A stretch of 64,000 nucleotides of DNA from Triops longicaudatus (GCA_022885665.1 JAGQDJ010000138.1:62001-126000); one strand, 5' to 3'; positions 10,801-24,500 are shown, counted from the first letter of the stretch. Numbers and translations: made by a program. Notes: a model not told the origin generated them from the sequence alone.

Positions 10801-13162
10801 TTACTAAAGTTTCATCAAGCCATGTTAGCGCTTGTCGTAAAGCTGCTACAATCATAGTTTGAAATGGAAACTTATGCACTGAATTAGCAGTGGAAACATC
10901 AAAGATGCTCCAGTTCTTTCACTGTCGTCGTATTTTCATAAACAGCAACAATTATAATATCTACGTTTTCAAAAACATGTTCTATCTGTACTAAAAAAGT
11001 TTTAGTGTCACTATTATTGTAAGAAATAAAAATATGGCTTTCCAAGTTGGTTTTCAAAATAAAAACAAAACTAACTCCGCCCAGAGCTACCCATCCAGGC
11101 GGGAAAATACGATCCTTACGGGAAAATACGAGAAAACACTTTAGTACACCTGTTACAAATATGATTTTAATGTCAAATTTTGATTTTTCTTGAACGGTCG
11201 TCATAGTCACAGCGCACGCACTAGAACAATAAGCACGATGCCACTGAATATGGCGCCAATAATAAATGGTTTAGTTTTTGTGAGCACCTTTCATAGCAAT
11301 ACTTGCAAACTGTCAAGATACCAGTTTTCAAAAAGTTGGCAAACGAAAATGCCAGGAAATCACTTTGGAGCAGGCGGAACATTTGCAATTGCTTTAACGC
11401 TTGTGAATTGCTGTAAAAGTTCACACTGGAGTCAGGGAATGGCTTACATAGCTAAATTGGCAGCAGCCACCAGGTTTTGCCAGTACACGGACGGAAAGTC
11501 ATTAACCAGGAGCCCAAACTCGATTAGGCAAATGACGCCATAAAACGATCCTAGTACCCAACATCTGTACCCACTCTGCAGCTTCCAGTACATGCCATAA
11601 TACCATCATCCCGTACATTACTACGTGAACATGTATGTGTGTGCAGCGTTTGGCACATTCCTGCACATTCCCCGATACAATTCCAGAATCCTCTGGCTCA
11701 CAACACATTCGCTTCGGTCCCTTTCACCCTCCCACCCAACTCCCCAACCTCCAATTCACCCTACAATTCTCCTTCCGCATAATGATAATACCATGCACCA
11801 GGCAATTCTTGGTATTGACTTGGTATGCAGCAATGTGAGAAAACCCAGCATTATTAAGATGATATCAGAAATTTCAGCGGCTCACCCCGAAACACCCCAC
11901 TTCCCCTACCCCATTTTCTTCTTCCCCTTCAGAATTTCCATATTAAGTCGCTCAAGTTCGTGTACACATTTTCATACCAAACGTATTCCAATTAGTAAAG
12001 CACCCACTAAAAATGGAACGCTATTTTGCGTCGGAACACATTCATCTTATACAAAACCGTAAAATTCTACTGAACACCAAATTAGACGCAGTTCACTACC
12101 AACGGCGCTGGTGGCTCTAAAGATGGCTAAAAACCCGGTAGGTTTCTATCTTCGAAACTACACACATCAATTTAGCCTTTAGTTTACGAACGTCCAACTG
12201 CTTCAGGTTTTATTCCAGCCTTTAACCAAATTCTTTATCAGAGAGTGGCATGTTCTGCGAGTAATGAACCTAAATCCTGGAGAAACACTGGCGGAGATGG
12301 TTTAAAAAAGAAATGTGATTAAAAAAAGTTGATTACGTAGTATCACACATTTGGTGCACGCTAAAAAAAAAAATCGACACTTTTTGAGCGCGAACTTACG
12401 GGACAAGGTAAGACGTAGAAATTTCTGCGGTCTCGTGATGAGACACATCTTTCCTTTCCCTTCTACCCCTACAATCATGACAATAAACATACGGAAAAAA
12501 TTGTTCTCCCTCCCTCTTCTTTTGAAATCCACTCAAGGGGAAAATCATTATCAAACCAGCCCACACGTGACCATAAAAAGACTCGTATATAAGTTACACC
12601 AACCAGTTTCCTAAATGGAACAGTCACTAGTTGTAATAAAAAATGCGGAAACATTTCTTTTCGTGCCAGCTTTATTCGCATATGCAGCCTATTTTGCTAG
12701 TATGTATTGCGGGGTGATGAGCAAGTTGTGCGAGTGAAAGTAACACTTCCGGGTAAGTACTGCATTTGAGCTGTTTAATGCCTTAAGTGATACTGTGTAA
12801 GTAAAGTGAATCACAGTCTTTGGCGTAATGGAGGCAAATGGAAAAGAGACAGCGGAACCTACTAAAGTTAACGAGCAAATGGCTGAAACACGAGCTCATT
12901 AATTTGGGGGGAAATGGGAGGGTTTAAGGGTGGAGCGAATAGCAACAAGGGGTTAGAAAGCTTTGAGAGGGCTAAAGTGTGTTTTCTTTGTCGCAGTGTG
13001 CCTAAATGAGATTGGCGGCAATATAAATTAAGAGTGTTGCGGGCGAGGGAAAAAATAAGGAGCAAGAACAAGAGAGGGTGATACGCTGTGTTGACCCAAG
13101 TGACGACTCTCAAGCTGTCATAGAATAATGAAGACCTTTCCTCATGAAGGACTACAAGTACC

Positions 13163-13248
13163 CAATCTTAGCACAATTGTTGATTTATTTTTGTATAGGG
13201 CGTACATTAGAATCTTACCCTTATTATTCCTGCGTTGTGCTAAGATTG
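13163..13248. repeat. 14-bp perfect inverted repeat
   Basis: CAATCTTAGCACAA at 13,163-13,176 and its exact complement TTGTGCTAAGATTG at 13,235-13,248, loop 58 nt. Could fold as a hairpin or be the ends of a tiny element. Confidence 0.85.
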
Positions 13249-16200
13249 ACGTGGAAAACGAAGAAAAAGCTCACAACGACACCTACTAACTTTAACTTTG
13301 GTTTCAGTGCTGCTTGCGGAACTTGTAATCATTAACTAACATAAATAACGCTTACTAAGGCAAGTTAGCACATTATACCATGCCAAAATAGCCCCAGTCT
13401 TTACGATCGCCGAAGTAGCTTAAATTAACCAAATTACGGTAGTAATTTTTAGGGTTAATCGTAAAATTCTCAGGCCAATTTCTCACCGACATTTAAGTAC
13501 GTGTTCATTTGCGCCTTCCGACGTTGGTCACCCTGGCAAAACGACCCAAGGTTACTTTAACCTAGGTTTGCAAGAGCCTAACCGTGGGCTACAAACTGGG
13601 TTAGAAGGGTATACAAGAAAATTACCAGATGACACGGAACTTGAGACCCATACACCTTTCTTGTGACACTTTTAGTTCTGGCCACTACGTTAAAGTGACC
13701 CGGTTTACAATATGCCACATTCACACTGACCAACAATAGGTTACTATTCGGGTAAGGACGGTTAACGCGTAATGTTACTAACGAGCTTCCCAGAGCACGG
13801 CTTCGGTGGCTTTGTCTTGCTAATTTCGTACTGCTTTCGTCTTGAAATGCCCATGCATTACACTATCCCGTTCACACGAGACCTAAACAAGGCTTACTGG
13901 TGGGGTTAGGGGTGACAACTGCGAAAATAACCTAATTGGATTTCCTACACCACCATAGCAAGGTCAAGCCAGGTTAAGACGAACCCTCTTTTCACCATGA
14001 TTTAAATCCTGGTTTCAGAGCTAAAACGATCTAGGGTAGCACTACCCTACGATTCTATGGAGCTCCTGGAAGTAAACGGTGGGTTAAGAATGTCTCACGT
14101 TTATATTATCATTACTGGAAACCTAAGCAAAAACAGATCCCTTGAATGGCACGAAACCTGAAAAGATTTACCCTCGCATAGGGGAAATGAAACAGGTTGA
14201 CAATGCTTGAGATGAAAGATTACAACTGTTCACTCGTTGCTACAGCTTCACTTGTTCTTTGGGCACCTTTATTTATCGTAATATAGGTTTATACGCAAAA
14301 GCAAATAAGCACATATGACCAAATTGTACTTCTTTCGAGATCCTTTCCAATGGGCTTTGACCAACAAAGATTTTTTGACATGCTTTATGACTTCCAATGC
14401 ATCCACACTATGTCTCATAATGTTGTGGCGTTTAGGTGCTGTCATACACACACAGAAGTGTAAAGTTCACTACTACGATTAGAAAACGTCTTCGGGAAGC
14501 TTTTTTTTCGTAAGTTTACACCATTTTCTCATTAAATTTTAATGACGATCAAACTTTTCCGTCAATTAAAGTAAAAAGTGTTAACGTAGCTAAAAATGTA
14601 ACACGCGTCAATACATAGTCTTAAGTTCTTCGTTTTATATAACTCATTGCCGAAATATAATGAACTTTCGTTTCGTTTCATACTAGTTGCTTTTCTCACT
14701 TACGTATATCAGTTTTTAAAATATCCCTTAAATCCAAAGAGAAAACACTTCGAATATAGAAATTTTCAATAAAACCCCAAAATAAAATTGTCAACAGTGT
14801 GAAAGCTCTGGTACATTCTGTATATAAAACACCTTGATGCTGGCAACGGCGAGAGAATTCTCATTTGCTTTCTATTCAGAATGAAAGAAAAGTAACTGTT
14901 TTCTTTGCTTGTCTTCCTGTTCCCGACTTTTATAAAGAAAAACCTGTTGCACGCGCGCAACCACAAAAGTACGTCATTTCCTCTTTTCTGTGGGCAGCTA
15001 GCTAATATAACTTCGGCTGCTAGGATACGAAGCCGAGAGATCTTTTGTGCTCGTCTTGACGTTCGTGTTTGTTACATTGAACAATTGCATGACATTCGAA
15101 TCAGAAGCCTTCATTCCCAACCCCCGTCAACAGACGTCTGCCACTGTCTGCTTTCCGCTCTCGTTTAATGCTGTCCGTCAGCTCACGGAAGCATGAAAGT
15201 GCACCAAAACGTCAAATCGAATGTTATTCCATGGCAGTTATGAATTTCCGCTTGCTAATTAACCATTTCTACCCCCTAATCTCACCTACATTGAATTCTA
15301 TAATAATTTTTCGCCCCCACCTTCGCATGTCACTATTGCAAACTCTACCCATAAGTCACAAGTTCACATTAAATACGCAAATAAAAATTCATCGAAGTCA
15401 GTAAAAATACTGAGATGGAAAAAGAAGAAATAATTTAACAAAAACACAAACAATTACTAAATAATATAGTGAACATAAATAAAGATCAACACATTATTCA
15501 AACTGAACCTAAAAAAATAAAACGTGTCATAAATTAAATATGTAAATACTTGGGAAGAAAGCTCAACTAATTACACGGACAAAACTTAGCTCTACACTGG
15601 TTGAGAGATTCAATAAATAAAACAACAACTAGAATAAAATACGGGAATGAACATAGCTCACACCAGAAAACGGAAAAAATTGGAACATTTAAGAATTGCA
15701 GTTTGCGATCCTATATTCCCTAAATTCGAGGAAAAAACAACTAATTTTCGACGCGTCCTCAAATCGTGCATAGACGAATTCCAATGGTTGTTTTAAGCGT
15801 TTAGGAGGGGGCATCCAAACCTAAATATTATTGTTGGTATGCAAATACATTAGGCAAACGGATTTCTTCCCGCGAAAGACGGGGAAGTTACTACTACGAC
15901 GGTCCATCCGTGACTTTAGTCTTTAACCGTTCCTCGTAACCTTTCTTCTCGCCAGTTTTTCCTACTGATTCCCGCTCGGTTTGGCTGCCTTTTGGTTCCG
16001 CCTAACAACCTGACTGCACGCAGGCAAGGGAATTACCATTACAAGCTCGTTTTTCTTTATACTTCCACTCTTTATACAGATGCACTCCGATCTCTCGCAT
16101 TTCGGTCCCCTTGCATCCTCTGCATAAATCCGGTACTAAAATGGCACGAGACAACGCACACAACTCCTCTCTTTTACACTCTTTCGCCTCCTTCCACACA

Positions 16201-18320
16201 ACATCTATAAACGCTCCATTCATTACCGCTGCTGTAGGTTGATGGGGATAAGACGGAAGAACAGTAAAAGAAAAAAAAAAGGAGATGAAAAAAAATCTTA
16301 GAGATCAGAGTCTTTTAATCTTCAAAGCATGGTATTCCTCTTCTGCTGCCGTCTCCCCACTTTACCCAGCTTTCCTCTTCCTTACTGCAGAAGGATCGTT
16401 CTTGGATTTTCAAGTGGTGCGGGTGGTGTGCCTCTTTGGGCTTCGCTATACACGTATGTGTGTGCGAAGATGTATGTATGTGTGTATGAGGGGCTGGTCT
16501 TGCAAAGAAGGAATTTCGGGAACAATAGCTACCCAAATCCCCAGGCCACAAGACGGCTTTCGATATTCGCCTTTACCAGTTCTCGTCCCACCCTCATCGC
16601 CCCAAAGCGTCTTTTCATCTCCTCCTGGGTGCTTACCGTTCCCTCCTGCCCTTAAAAAGAAATACATCGATCTCTATTGATCAAAAACCTGTCTTCATAC
16701 ATAAAAAAATTCTGCCGTATTAAAGAAACCTAGAATTCCTGAGCGGAAAATATTCCGCGCTTGATTTACGCAAGCCCCAAACTTGGTATGGCACATTGAG
16801 AGTACGTGGATTGGACAAGACGTTTAAAGCTGCTCGCACTCCGCGATTTACCCTGGATAACTTTATCGAGGTGTCACTTCACGTTCAACTACCCATTAAG
16901 AGTGTCTCGCATGTCACCAAAACCGTCATTTAGTTTTCGCATCTGACAATTCTTGTATATAAAAGAAAGTTATCTCTGACACGAGTTGTAATGATTTTCG
17001 ATACCCATTATAAGGTTAAAATATGAGAGTGCTGTAATTAACTTTCTGAGACCATAATCACGCGACCTTTTACCATTAAACAGTAAACTTTCTGGAGAGA
17101 TAACAGGCAAAAGCAAAGAGAGCCTGAATGAATCAGTAATCTGTAGCGCATTTTTCTACGAACGGTGTCTAACTCCTATATTTTTATGGAGTCTTGAGAA
17201 GACAAATGTTACGAATAACAATGCTGAGTGGGTTTCAAAGACCTCATTCAGTCTTCAAGACTTTTCTCTTAAGAGCAGTGGAATTCATTGGTAGGTAAAA
17301 GAGAAACGTAGAGTATTCATTATGATCTTTCTCGTTTCTCCGTGAAAGAAGCAAAGAAAAGAAAAGCTCAGAAACTTTTAACAAGCATCTCACTATTCAG
17401 CCGTAATTCGAACTTCTTACGAAAACGGAATTCACGGTTGCCGGCTCCCAAGCCAACGGAGACGCTGAGAACGGTTACTGTGAAACTCATTACCACATGC
17501 CGAAGCCTAACAAACCGGTACGCATGATGCAAATAAGATGATTCTTTCCGTTCGTTCTACGAAATGTGGGGGAAATGTTTCCTATCTACATTTCGGTACG
17601 CACTGACACGCATCCTTTTCTCATGGATCCTGTTCCAAACATTGTTCAACGTATCTTTTCTTACATAAAAACTGGCCAACACATTGCGTTTCAATGATTT
17701 TCTTTTTCTAACAATATCAAGTATAGTATGGTGCTGTAGAATGCTCCAATGTGAGCTTCACCCTCTGTTTTGTTCGATTTTCTACATATTCCCTTCCATA
17801 CACCCATGAAAAAATTAAAAGAAACGAGACATCTGAATCTTCTCTATCACACCTATACTGAGCTTGGATCACGACAGCAATGTACTTCGATCAGCCTGTC
17901 CTAAGAAATCTTCTCAATTTCCTCGTAATTTCGATCTCGGAAGGCCACACTGAACTTTCATTCCCAGTTGGAAAACAAAAGATGTTTGAAAGTTTTCTCG
18001 AGACTGACTATATAACTACACTTGTCAAAGCATACCAAAAATCTAAGTAAGGTTAATTTTCAAACATTTTTGCAACAAAATTTCCATTTTTAGTCTCGTT
18101 CGTACCATTTTTAACCGATTTGGACGTGAACTATTTCAATAAACGATTAATGCACCTTACATTGTACATTGTTGCTGGAAACTAACAACAACAAATAATC
18201 TTCTGCGTTACCAAAACTGGGTAAACAACAATGAACATCTTTGCCCGAAGCAAGACCGCTTGAACAACAAGGGTGAATCCTGTTACCGAAGAACAACTGG
18301 TTCTAGACCACAATACAGAA

Positions 18321-18368
18321 TTTAATAATTCGAAGAATACCTGCCACCGGAGTTTAATAATTCGAAGA
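18321..18368. repeat. 16-nt direct repeat, 32-nt period
   Basis: TTTAATAATTCGAAGA occurs at 18,321-18,336 and 18,353-18,368; a local duplication. Confidence 0.9.
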
Positions 18369-19425
18369 TACATAGTATCTTGCAGTCAAAAGCGGTAATA
18401 AAACAATGAATTCTCTATTCTACACAGCAATTTTAACAATGAAAGTATAAAAACTGAATACTGTTTATCCTAACCAGAAATGTTCATCCGAAGCTTTCTG
18501 TCACAGCAAAATAAATCTACACATCCCTTACAAAATCGCTCCAAGAGTTAGACGCAAACTTGTGTTGTCATTCGAGTTACAATGAAGATCTTCATCGTCA
18601 TTCACGTAAATCCCTCATCGTGCATCAGAGTCCTGCAACAACACGTTTTTTTCTTTTTTTTTGGCCCATGTACTAAAAGGAAGCTCAAGTCTTGCAATAA
18701 GGCTGGCTAGAAGAAAGTTCCCCATTGAGGCTTTAGTTCCGTGTTCTTTCTGCACTACATCATTGATTTGTGGTACTGGTATCAGCTTTCGACGCAGTTA
18801 TCTCACATCTTAGCGCATTTTCTCCTCTCTTCCAAAAGAAAAAAAAAAACTTCCTTTCACCTCCCCCAGAAAAAAAAAGAGAAAAACAAAAATTGCTGAT
18901 ACAAGCGCTCCTTAACGGTTTTAACACCCCTTTCCCCTCTCCCTCCCGCCCCCTCTTTTGGCTATGTAAAAGTTTTGTCTTAATTAACGACATTTCGGAG
19001 CCCAATGACACTAAGAAGAACGGCAACTCCGTAACACTACAGCAAAGTACCGCCAGTCAGGCAAGTATAGCAGTTATTGTACTAACTGCAGAAAACTTTG
19101 GGGTGGCTAACAACGCAAGTTTCTTCGGGAGTAGAGAGTTCGTTGCTCGCGGCCAAGCAACTTGAGTTCAAAAGAAGATATTCCCTCGCTGTTGTCTAAA
19201 CCTTATTAACGCTTACCGTTACACAGTTGACATTATTATCCCGTTCTAATTCCCTATTTTCCACCGAATTTCGCTTCCTTCGTAACAACAGCAAAGCCAT
19301 TATGTCCCACTATGTGAGGCTTTCTTTTTCAATTTTAACCTACTATAAATTTCCCCCACAAGAGAGCAAAATACTCGGAGGAAAATATCGAAAAGTAACC
19401 TAAGTGCTCATGCAGGGACAAATAC

Positions 19426-20892
19426 CTTTGAAAACTTGGATTGCGAGTCGACAATTTCCATGAAAAGTTGTAATTTCTTCTCCAAGATGAGAAAGTTGTG
19501 ATGGGACTTGAGCAAATCAGGCGGAGGCGCTAGAGGGCGTGAAGGTGACGGCGTGGAGGAAGGTGAGGGTGCCGGGACAATATTGACAAGGGAGGGCCAA
19601 TTGGACTGACTGGTATGACTACTTTCGGAAGGAGAAGACAAAACCCATTCGGCGCCATGACTTTCCAACAACGTAAACGGTTGCAAGGAGAGACGCTGTT
19701 GTAACTGGGACCCTAACGCCGATACCGGCAGTAATTCCTCCGATCCGTCCAGGTCATCGTCAATTTCGTCTAAGCGATTCGGGTGCGAAAGTGGTCTTGC
19801 CTTCTTTAACCTGTGATTGCCTCCGGCACCAGCAGGAGGAGTTCCTTCGGTGGCCGATCCCACTGCTGGCCGGGGCATACTGGCTGACCTGCCGGAGCGT
19901 AACACCACTTCATGCTCCGTTGGCCTCGATCTATTGGTCCTCCTCCGTCTCAGGTCAAACTTGTCCTCAGGGGCGGGACTGGGAACGTGTTGCTGTAGTT
20001 GTTGATGGGGTTCATTACGGGCCACGGTGTGTTTGGAACCAGCGGGCGGCACCAACTTACAGGGATTGGGGCCACGGAGATCACTCGAACTGAGGGTAAA
20101 CCGCACCGGATGTGCCGTGGCTGGCTGCTGAGCGAACGGTGACGGACCGTTAGCCAGTAAAAGCCTAGGTAGGGATTTGGAGTGACTAGCCGCGTTGTAG
20201 TAGGTAGCGGAAGACGAATGATTGCCATTAGATAAGGCGTGCCAAGCCGGTACGGGATACCGTCTGGGTCCCGGCAGGCTGGGTTCATTTTCTAAGGGAT
20301 AAAGCGGCTGCGAGACGGCCATTCGCTGCTTGCCAGTGCTTTGACTACTCGCTGCTAAGTTCTTTGATGGATTACACGTGCTAAGTCGGCTCGAGTGCAG
20401 CAACAGGGGAGTGGACTTGGTCCTAATAGGCCCAGGCCGCGGCTTGTACCCTGTTGCTGCGGCACTGCTCATGGCCGATGAAGCAATTGCTGCAGCAATG
20501 TTTCCAGCAGTACTGGTCACATTGTTTACCGGCTTTTGGGAGTGCGGAGGACCGGGAGCGGGTGAAGGGGGAGCGTGAGAATGGGAATTGGGAGGATTTA
20601 ACCCTTGTCGGAGCATAACTGGGTTTTGAGATTCTGTCCGCGGAAGTTCGGTGGCAGAATTAACGCCTTTATTGAGTGGGTTGCGGGACAGGGGTCGATT
20701 ACGGTACGGGGGTGGATTACGTTGGTTAAGGACATGGTGGCCCGAATGAGCGGTAACGCTGGGTTCGCAAGTCAAAATGGTAGGCTGTTTGCCGCCTTTA
20801 CGCGACGGAGGGTTGGGAGCCTGGATGCATGGCCGGGGTGGATTGGCAGAGGAGGGGGTGGAATTCGAACTTTTTACTAACGAGAGGGGCAT
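19426..20892 (-). CDS. Dys: putative alternative first exon of a short dystrophin isoform (489-residue unique N-terminus)
   Basis: One open frame of 489 codons from ATG at 20,892 to the donor GTATTT at 19,426, phase 0, the phase needed for e16. TGA lies directly before the ATG in frame, and no in-frame acceptor would make it an internal exon, so I read it as a first exon from an internal promoter. The product is rich in Pro, Ser, Ala and Asn and probably disordered. Notable parts: PPPY (residues 60-63), an Ala/Ser stretch (about 129-147), a basic patch RRRR (315-318), RSASMP (335-340, fits RSxSxP 14-3-3 sites), an acidic run (375-386), and a final helix about 460-489 (LILEKKLQLFMEIVDS) that would run into R22 helix B. 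GC content is far above the intron. Predicted short protein: at least 1,445 residues. No homologue of the unique part is recognised. Human Dp116 starts at the same junction. Confidence 0.72.
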
Positions 20893-21525
20893 TCAGGGGG
20901 CGCTGACTTTCAGCTTTCACTTGTATCCTCCCGCAACTTTGCCCAGGAGACGGGTACTCTCAATGAAGGAACTTGCAATTTCAAAATTTGTCACCAAAAT
21001 TGCGTCGTCAAGCTTTCGAATTTGAGGCTAAGGTAGTAGGCAAACCGTTGCTAACCAAATGGGGCTGCTAGCACTGCTAGGTTCCGTAAATCAACCACTT
21101 TTAAGACACGTTGACAAGATTCATAAACTCGGTGGATGTAAGAAACTTGTCTTGACACACTAAAATTTATGGTATTTAACTCTCCGACTTTTAACCCAAG
21201 GTAGATTTACGAGGCTTAAAAAACTCCGGTCGATCATGTAAGGCTGGTACTTGGTGGGAAGAGATGCACATAACACTCACGTAGTAAAGAATCTTGCGAA
21301 TCGGAGTGCTACGGCAAGAGCAAGTGTTATCGAGAGTAGCTCATGAGGAAGACTAACGGGTCAACTGCGACTCGACGTTCTTCCCGGGAGTTGAGTTGAA
21401 AAGGGCAGATCGACCATACGTACTGCAACGTCGCCTCAAACTCAACAAACTCTCCTAACGCGCCTGTCTCTCGCTCTCTTGCTTTCTCCCTCTCTTCTCG
21501 TGCATGTGCCGTTTACCAATGCGTC
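20893..21525 (-). promoter_or_regulatory. possible internal promoter / 5'UTR of the short isoform
   Basis: Region immediately upstream (minus strand) of the 489-codon exon. At 21,460-21,503 the minus strand is a purine run with repeated GAGAG units, which fits GAGA-factor-type promoter elements in arthropods. No convincing TATA box or exact initiator was found, so the start site cannot be placed. The sequence is more GC-balanced than the surrounding intron. The call rests mainly on the need for a promoter before a first exon. Confidence 0.35.
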
Positions 21526-24500
21526 CCATAGTACCGGGCAATATCGAGAGTAGTAATGCGTCCCAAGACCCTTCTGCCCCCTCACCCCTCCCGCACAGCT
21601 CAACAATCCTTTTCCACGTGAGAGTATTTTTCATTTTTCTTTCCCTATCAAAAAGGTCATATATGAGCCAAAAAAACGTTTTTATTCTTCTTTAAATTCC
21701 CTTTAAAGCATAACTTTACTCGTCTCTTTCGGACTACATTTCCCTTCACGGAATGTCAAAACTGGTGCACATCTCACGTTTGGTATTGAGTACGGGGTGG
21801 GAGCTCAAGTCCTGAACGCTTGAATGGCTACTTTGGCCACATAATAAAATGCTGACGGAAGAAAGCACCAAAAATGGCCGATATGCGAAAATATTTGGTT
21901 CCCGAGCGCTATTTAGTCTCCTGCCTGGCAGAATTTTGGATTCTTCTCTTTTATGGGGTGGAAAGACGGTCGAGGAATACGCAAAGAGTAGGCAAGAGAC
22001 AGCTTAAATGACGTTTAAGCCGAAAATAAAATCGTCCCAGAAAATAAAATTGGGTTTTCAAGTTGAATGTGAAGTGGGTGCACAGGCCTCAGGTTCCTTT
22101 AAAGTGGTTACCCGGTACAATGCATAACATGTCACGTGACTGGTAAAATTAAAACCACTTGAATGCATTCTTGGTGTTTCTGGAGAGGGAAGTTTAAGAA
22201 AAGGAAAACATCTGAGGAAAGGCTAGGAAGCTGGACACGACCAGGGGTTACGGAGGCTGAGGCACGAAAATTAAGGAACTTTTGTTTCTCCAGGACTTTT
22301 AACGAATTCTTGTCCTCAATTCTAACACGAAGCTAAAGAGAGACGAAGTCGCTGGAGCAGAAGGACAGGGCTGTTAAGTTTTAACCCAAAATACGCTCGG
22401 AATAGTACGCGAGTCCTGGACAGTACTCTCCATGTCGCGTGATGGGATTATTGCGTGTACCTGACGTGCATTCGCCTCAATCAATTTGAGAGGGAAAACC
22501 CACGAGCGATCTGAGCGAAGAGCTGGGACAACTTGTAAGCTAACTCTGATGAAGAGGAAATAGACCACTAACGGGTCAAGGTCACTCAAAAGTTTGTTTT
22601 TCACACAAAACGCTTTTGTTTTATAATAAAGATATTGTTCTGGCCTTATTCCTTACGATCAAAAGCAGAACTAAGAGAAAACTACTTGGTAAAGACGGTG
22701 CCTCCGGAGTCACCGCTGACAATTCACAGTAAAAGAAATGTATTTACATATATTTATCCTTTACTACCTCTTTCGTTCGGCTTTAAATAAACAGCTGAAC
22801 TTTCTGAAGAAAGAGATCGATTATGTTAGTTTGGTTTTGATTTAGCTTGCCTTTTCATTACGCTTGCTTCGTTTAAATGTACAAACTCTTATATAAGAAA
22901 CCCGATTGGAACGAGGAGCACAAGAAAACTCGGATACAAGAGACAACTACTCTCACTACCGAAGTCTCATTGTCTTTCTTGCGAATAAATCGCTTACCCA
23001 GGCTAGACTAGTGTAAATGCTGGTTACCTCATAATTGACTCAATATGATGAATAACAGCTTTCAGTTCGAGACACACGATTAAAGTTATTCAAATCTAAG
23101 CCCAGTTATCAACCCAAGCCGGAAAAAAAACGGGTCCGCACTACCATACGAATTTTCGGTACGCTAACCGACGTTTGGACTATCGAAAAATACTGGTTGA
23201 TGTGAATCCCAAGCCCTATTGACCAACTAAACGTAGATCAACCTTCCATGAAACCTTACATCTACTTATAACCTTTGTTACAACAACAAAAATGCAGTTT
23301 TTGCACGGATGGGTTGCTCTAGCATGCTTATGCAGGATAAAACGGCACCGTGAAGCGTTTACAAAGTAGATCGAATAAATGTAACCTTCCAAAGAACAGC
23401 TTTCACCTTAAGCCTGAACTGACTAAATACGGATTTGGATTAGCGTTAATTTCGGAAAGCTACCACAAGGTAACCTGAGTTTAATACCCAAAGTTATCTA
23501 AAACAACATAGGCAAAAGTCCAAGTAGAACAAATTTCTGCGGAGCTTTTACCCTCGCAAGTGGCAGAGACCCCGCTGTAGCTCAATCGAACGCTGTGTAT
23601 TTCCCACGTCGTGGATTCTAATCAATGGGAAATCTTAAAATCTCTCCATGACAATAACCATGAACCCCTTGGGGAAAAAACTACCGCCCTGCGAAATAAT
23701 TCCAGAGAAACATGGTCCCTTGCAAAAAAGTATGGCTAAGAAGCAAGCGAAAAAAAAGTAGCTCAGAAAAACTGAAATGTCAAGCTCTTGTTGTAAAGCT
23801 GAGAGACGCAGATGTGCTTGCGATAGGAGATCGATCCTTGCCATTCAAATTAGATGCCAAGTAACGGCCTTCCCTTGGCTTATGCCACGGCGCAAACTTT
23901 TTACTTCAAAGAAGAAAAAATAGTTTTTAAAAAATCATTTGTCTTATCATTGTTTGTTTTTACGACTTCTTAGGGTTTGCCTTCTTGGCCTTGTCACTTT
24001 CGACCTCCATTTATCAGACTCAAAACAAACGTCTTGTGGGGAGCAAAGAAAGCGAGAAGGAGAACGAAGGGGGTTAAACAGGCCTTAAGAGGAAAAACAA
24101 TTTAATAAGCCTAGGAAAAGCAGCAACAACTCCTTCAAATTGTCGTGGGGGTAAATCATACTTCACCGCGACGCAAGGCAAACACACTCCGAGGAATACA
24201 CTCACTTCCTAGGAGGGTGAAGTGATCGAACCTGCCACTTAACTTGTCAAAATATGTAACCAACCTAAAGCCAACTGTGATCAGAACACAGCTTCCTCCA
24301 TTGATTTCTCGCATCAAACAATGAAAACCTCTACACGAAGCACATAATTAAGTGCCTAAATAGGGCTCGGTGAGGAGCGTCAACGCTTTCTCGCTCTCCG
24401 GCCCTCATATTAGCTGAAAGTCAGGTCAGTATCCTAGATTGAACTAGCTAACCTGAACGGTAATATTTATCTCTACGATTGAATGACGCCAATGAGAACG

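Larger units (their letters stand above)
6978..19425. other. 25-kb dystrophin intron, 3' part
   Basis: 12.4 kb between the alternative first exon and e16. Features: a GC-rich coding-like block at 7,655-7,824, a 14-bp perfect inverted repeat at 13,163-13,248, a TG/TATG-rich tract near 16,450-16,490, and a short direct repeat at 18,321-18,368. Other open frames have no protein pattern. Confidence 0.7.

Noticed and set aside
13500..14100. Many GGTTA/TTAGG-like words, possibly telomere-related
   Set aside because: The words are scattered, not in tandem (TTAGG)n, so no telomeric repeat is present.
16285..16680. Overlapping open frames on both strands (131, 108 and 78 codons)
   Set aside because: Explained by a locally GC- and TG-rich stretch with few stops; no protein features.
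19791..20880. Several plus-strand frames opposite the 489-codon exon
   Set aside because: Antisense shadows caused by the GC-rich codons of the minus-strand exon.
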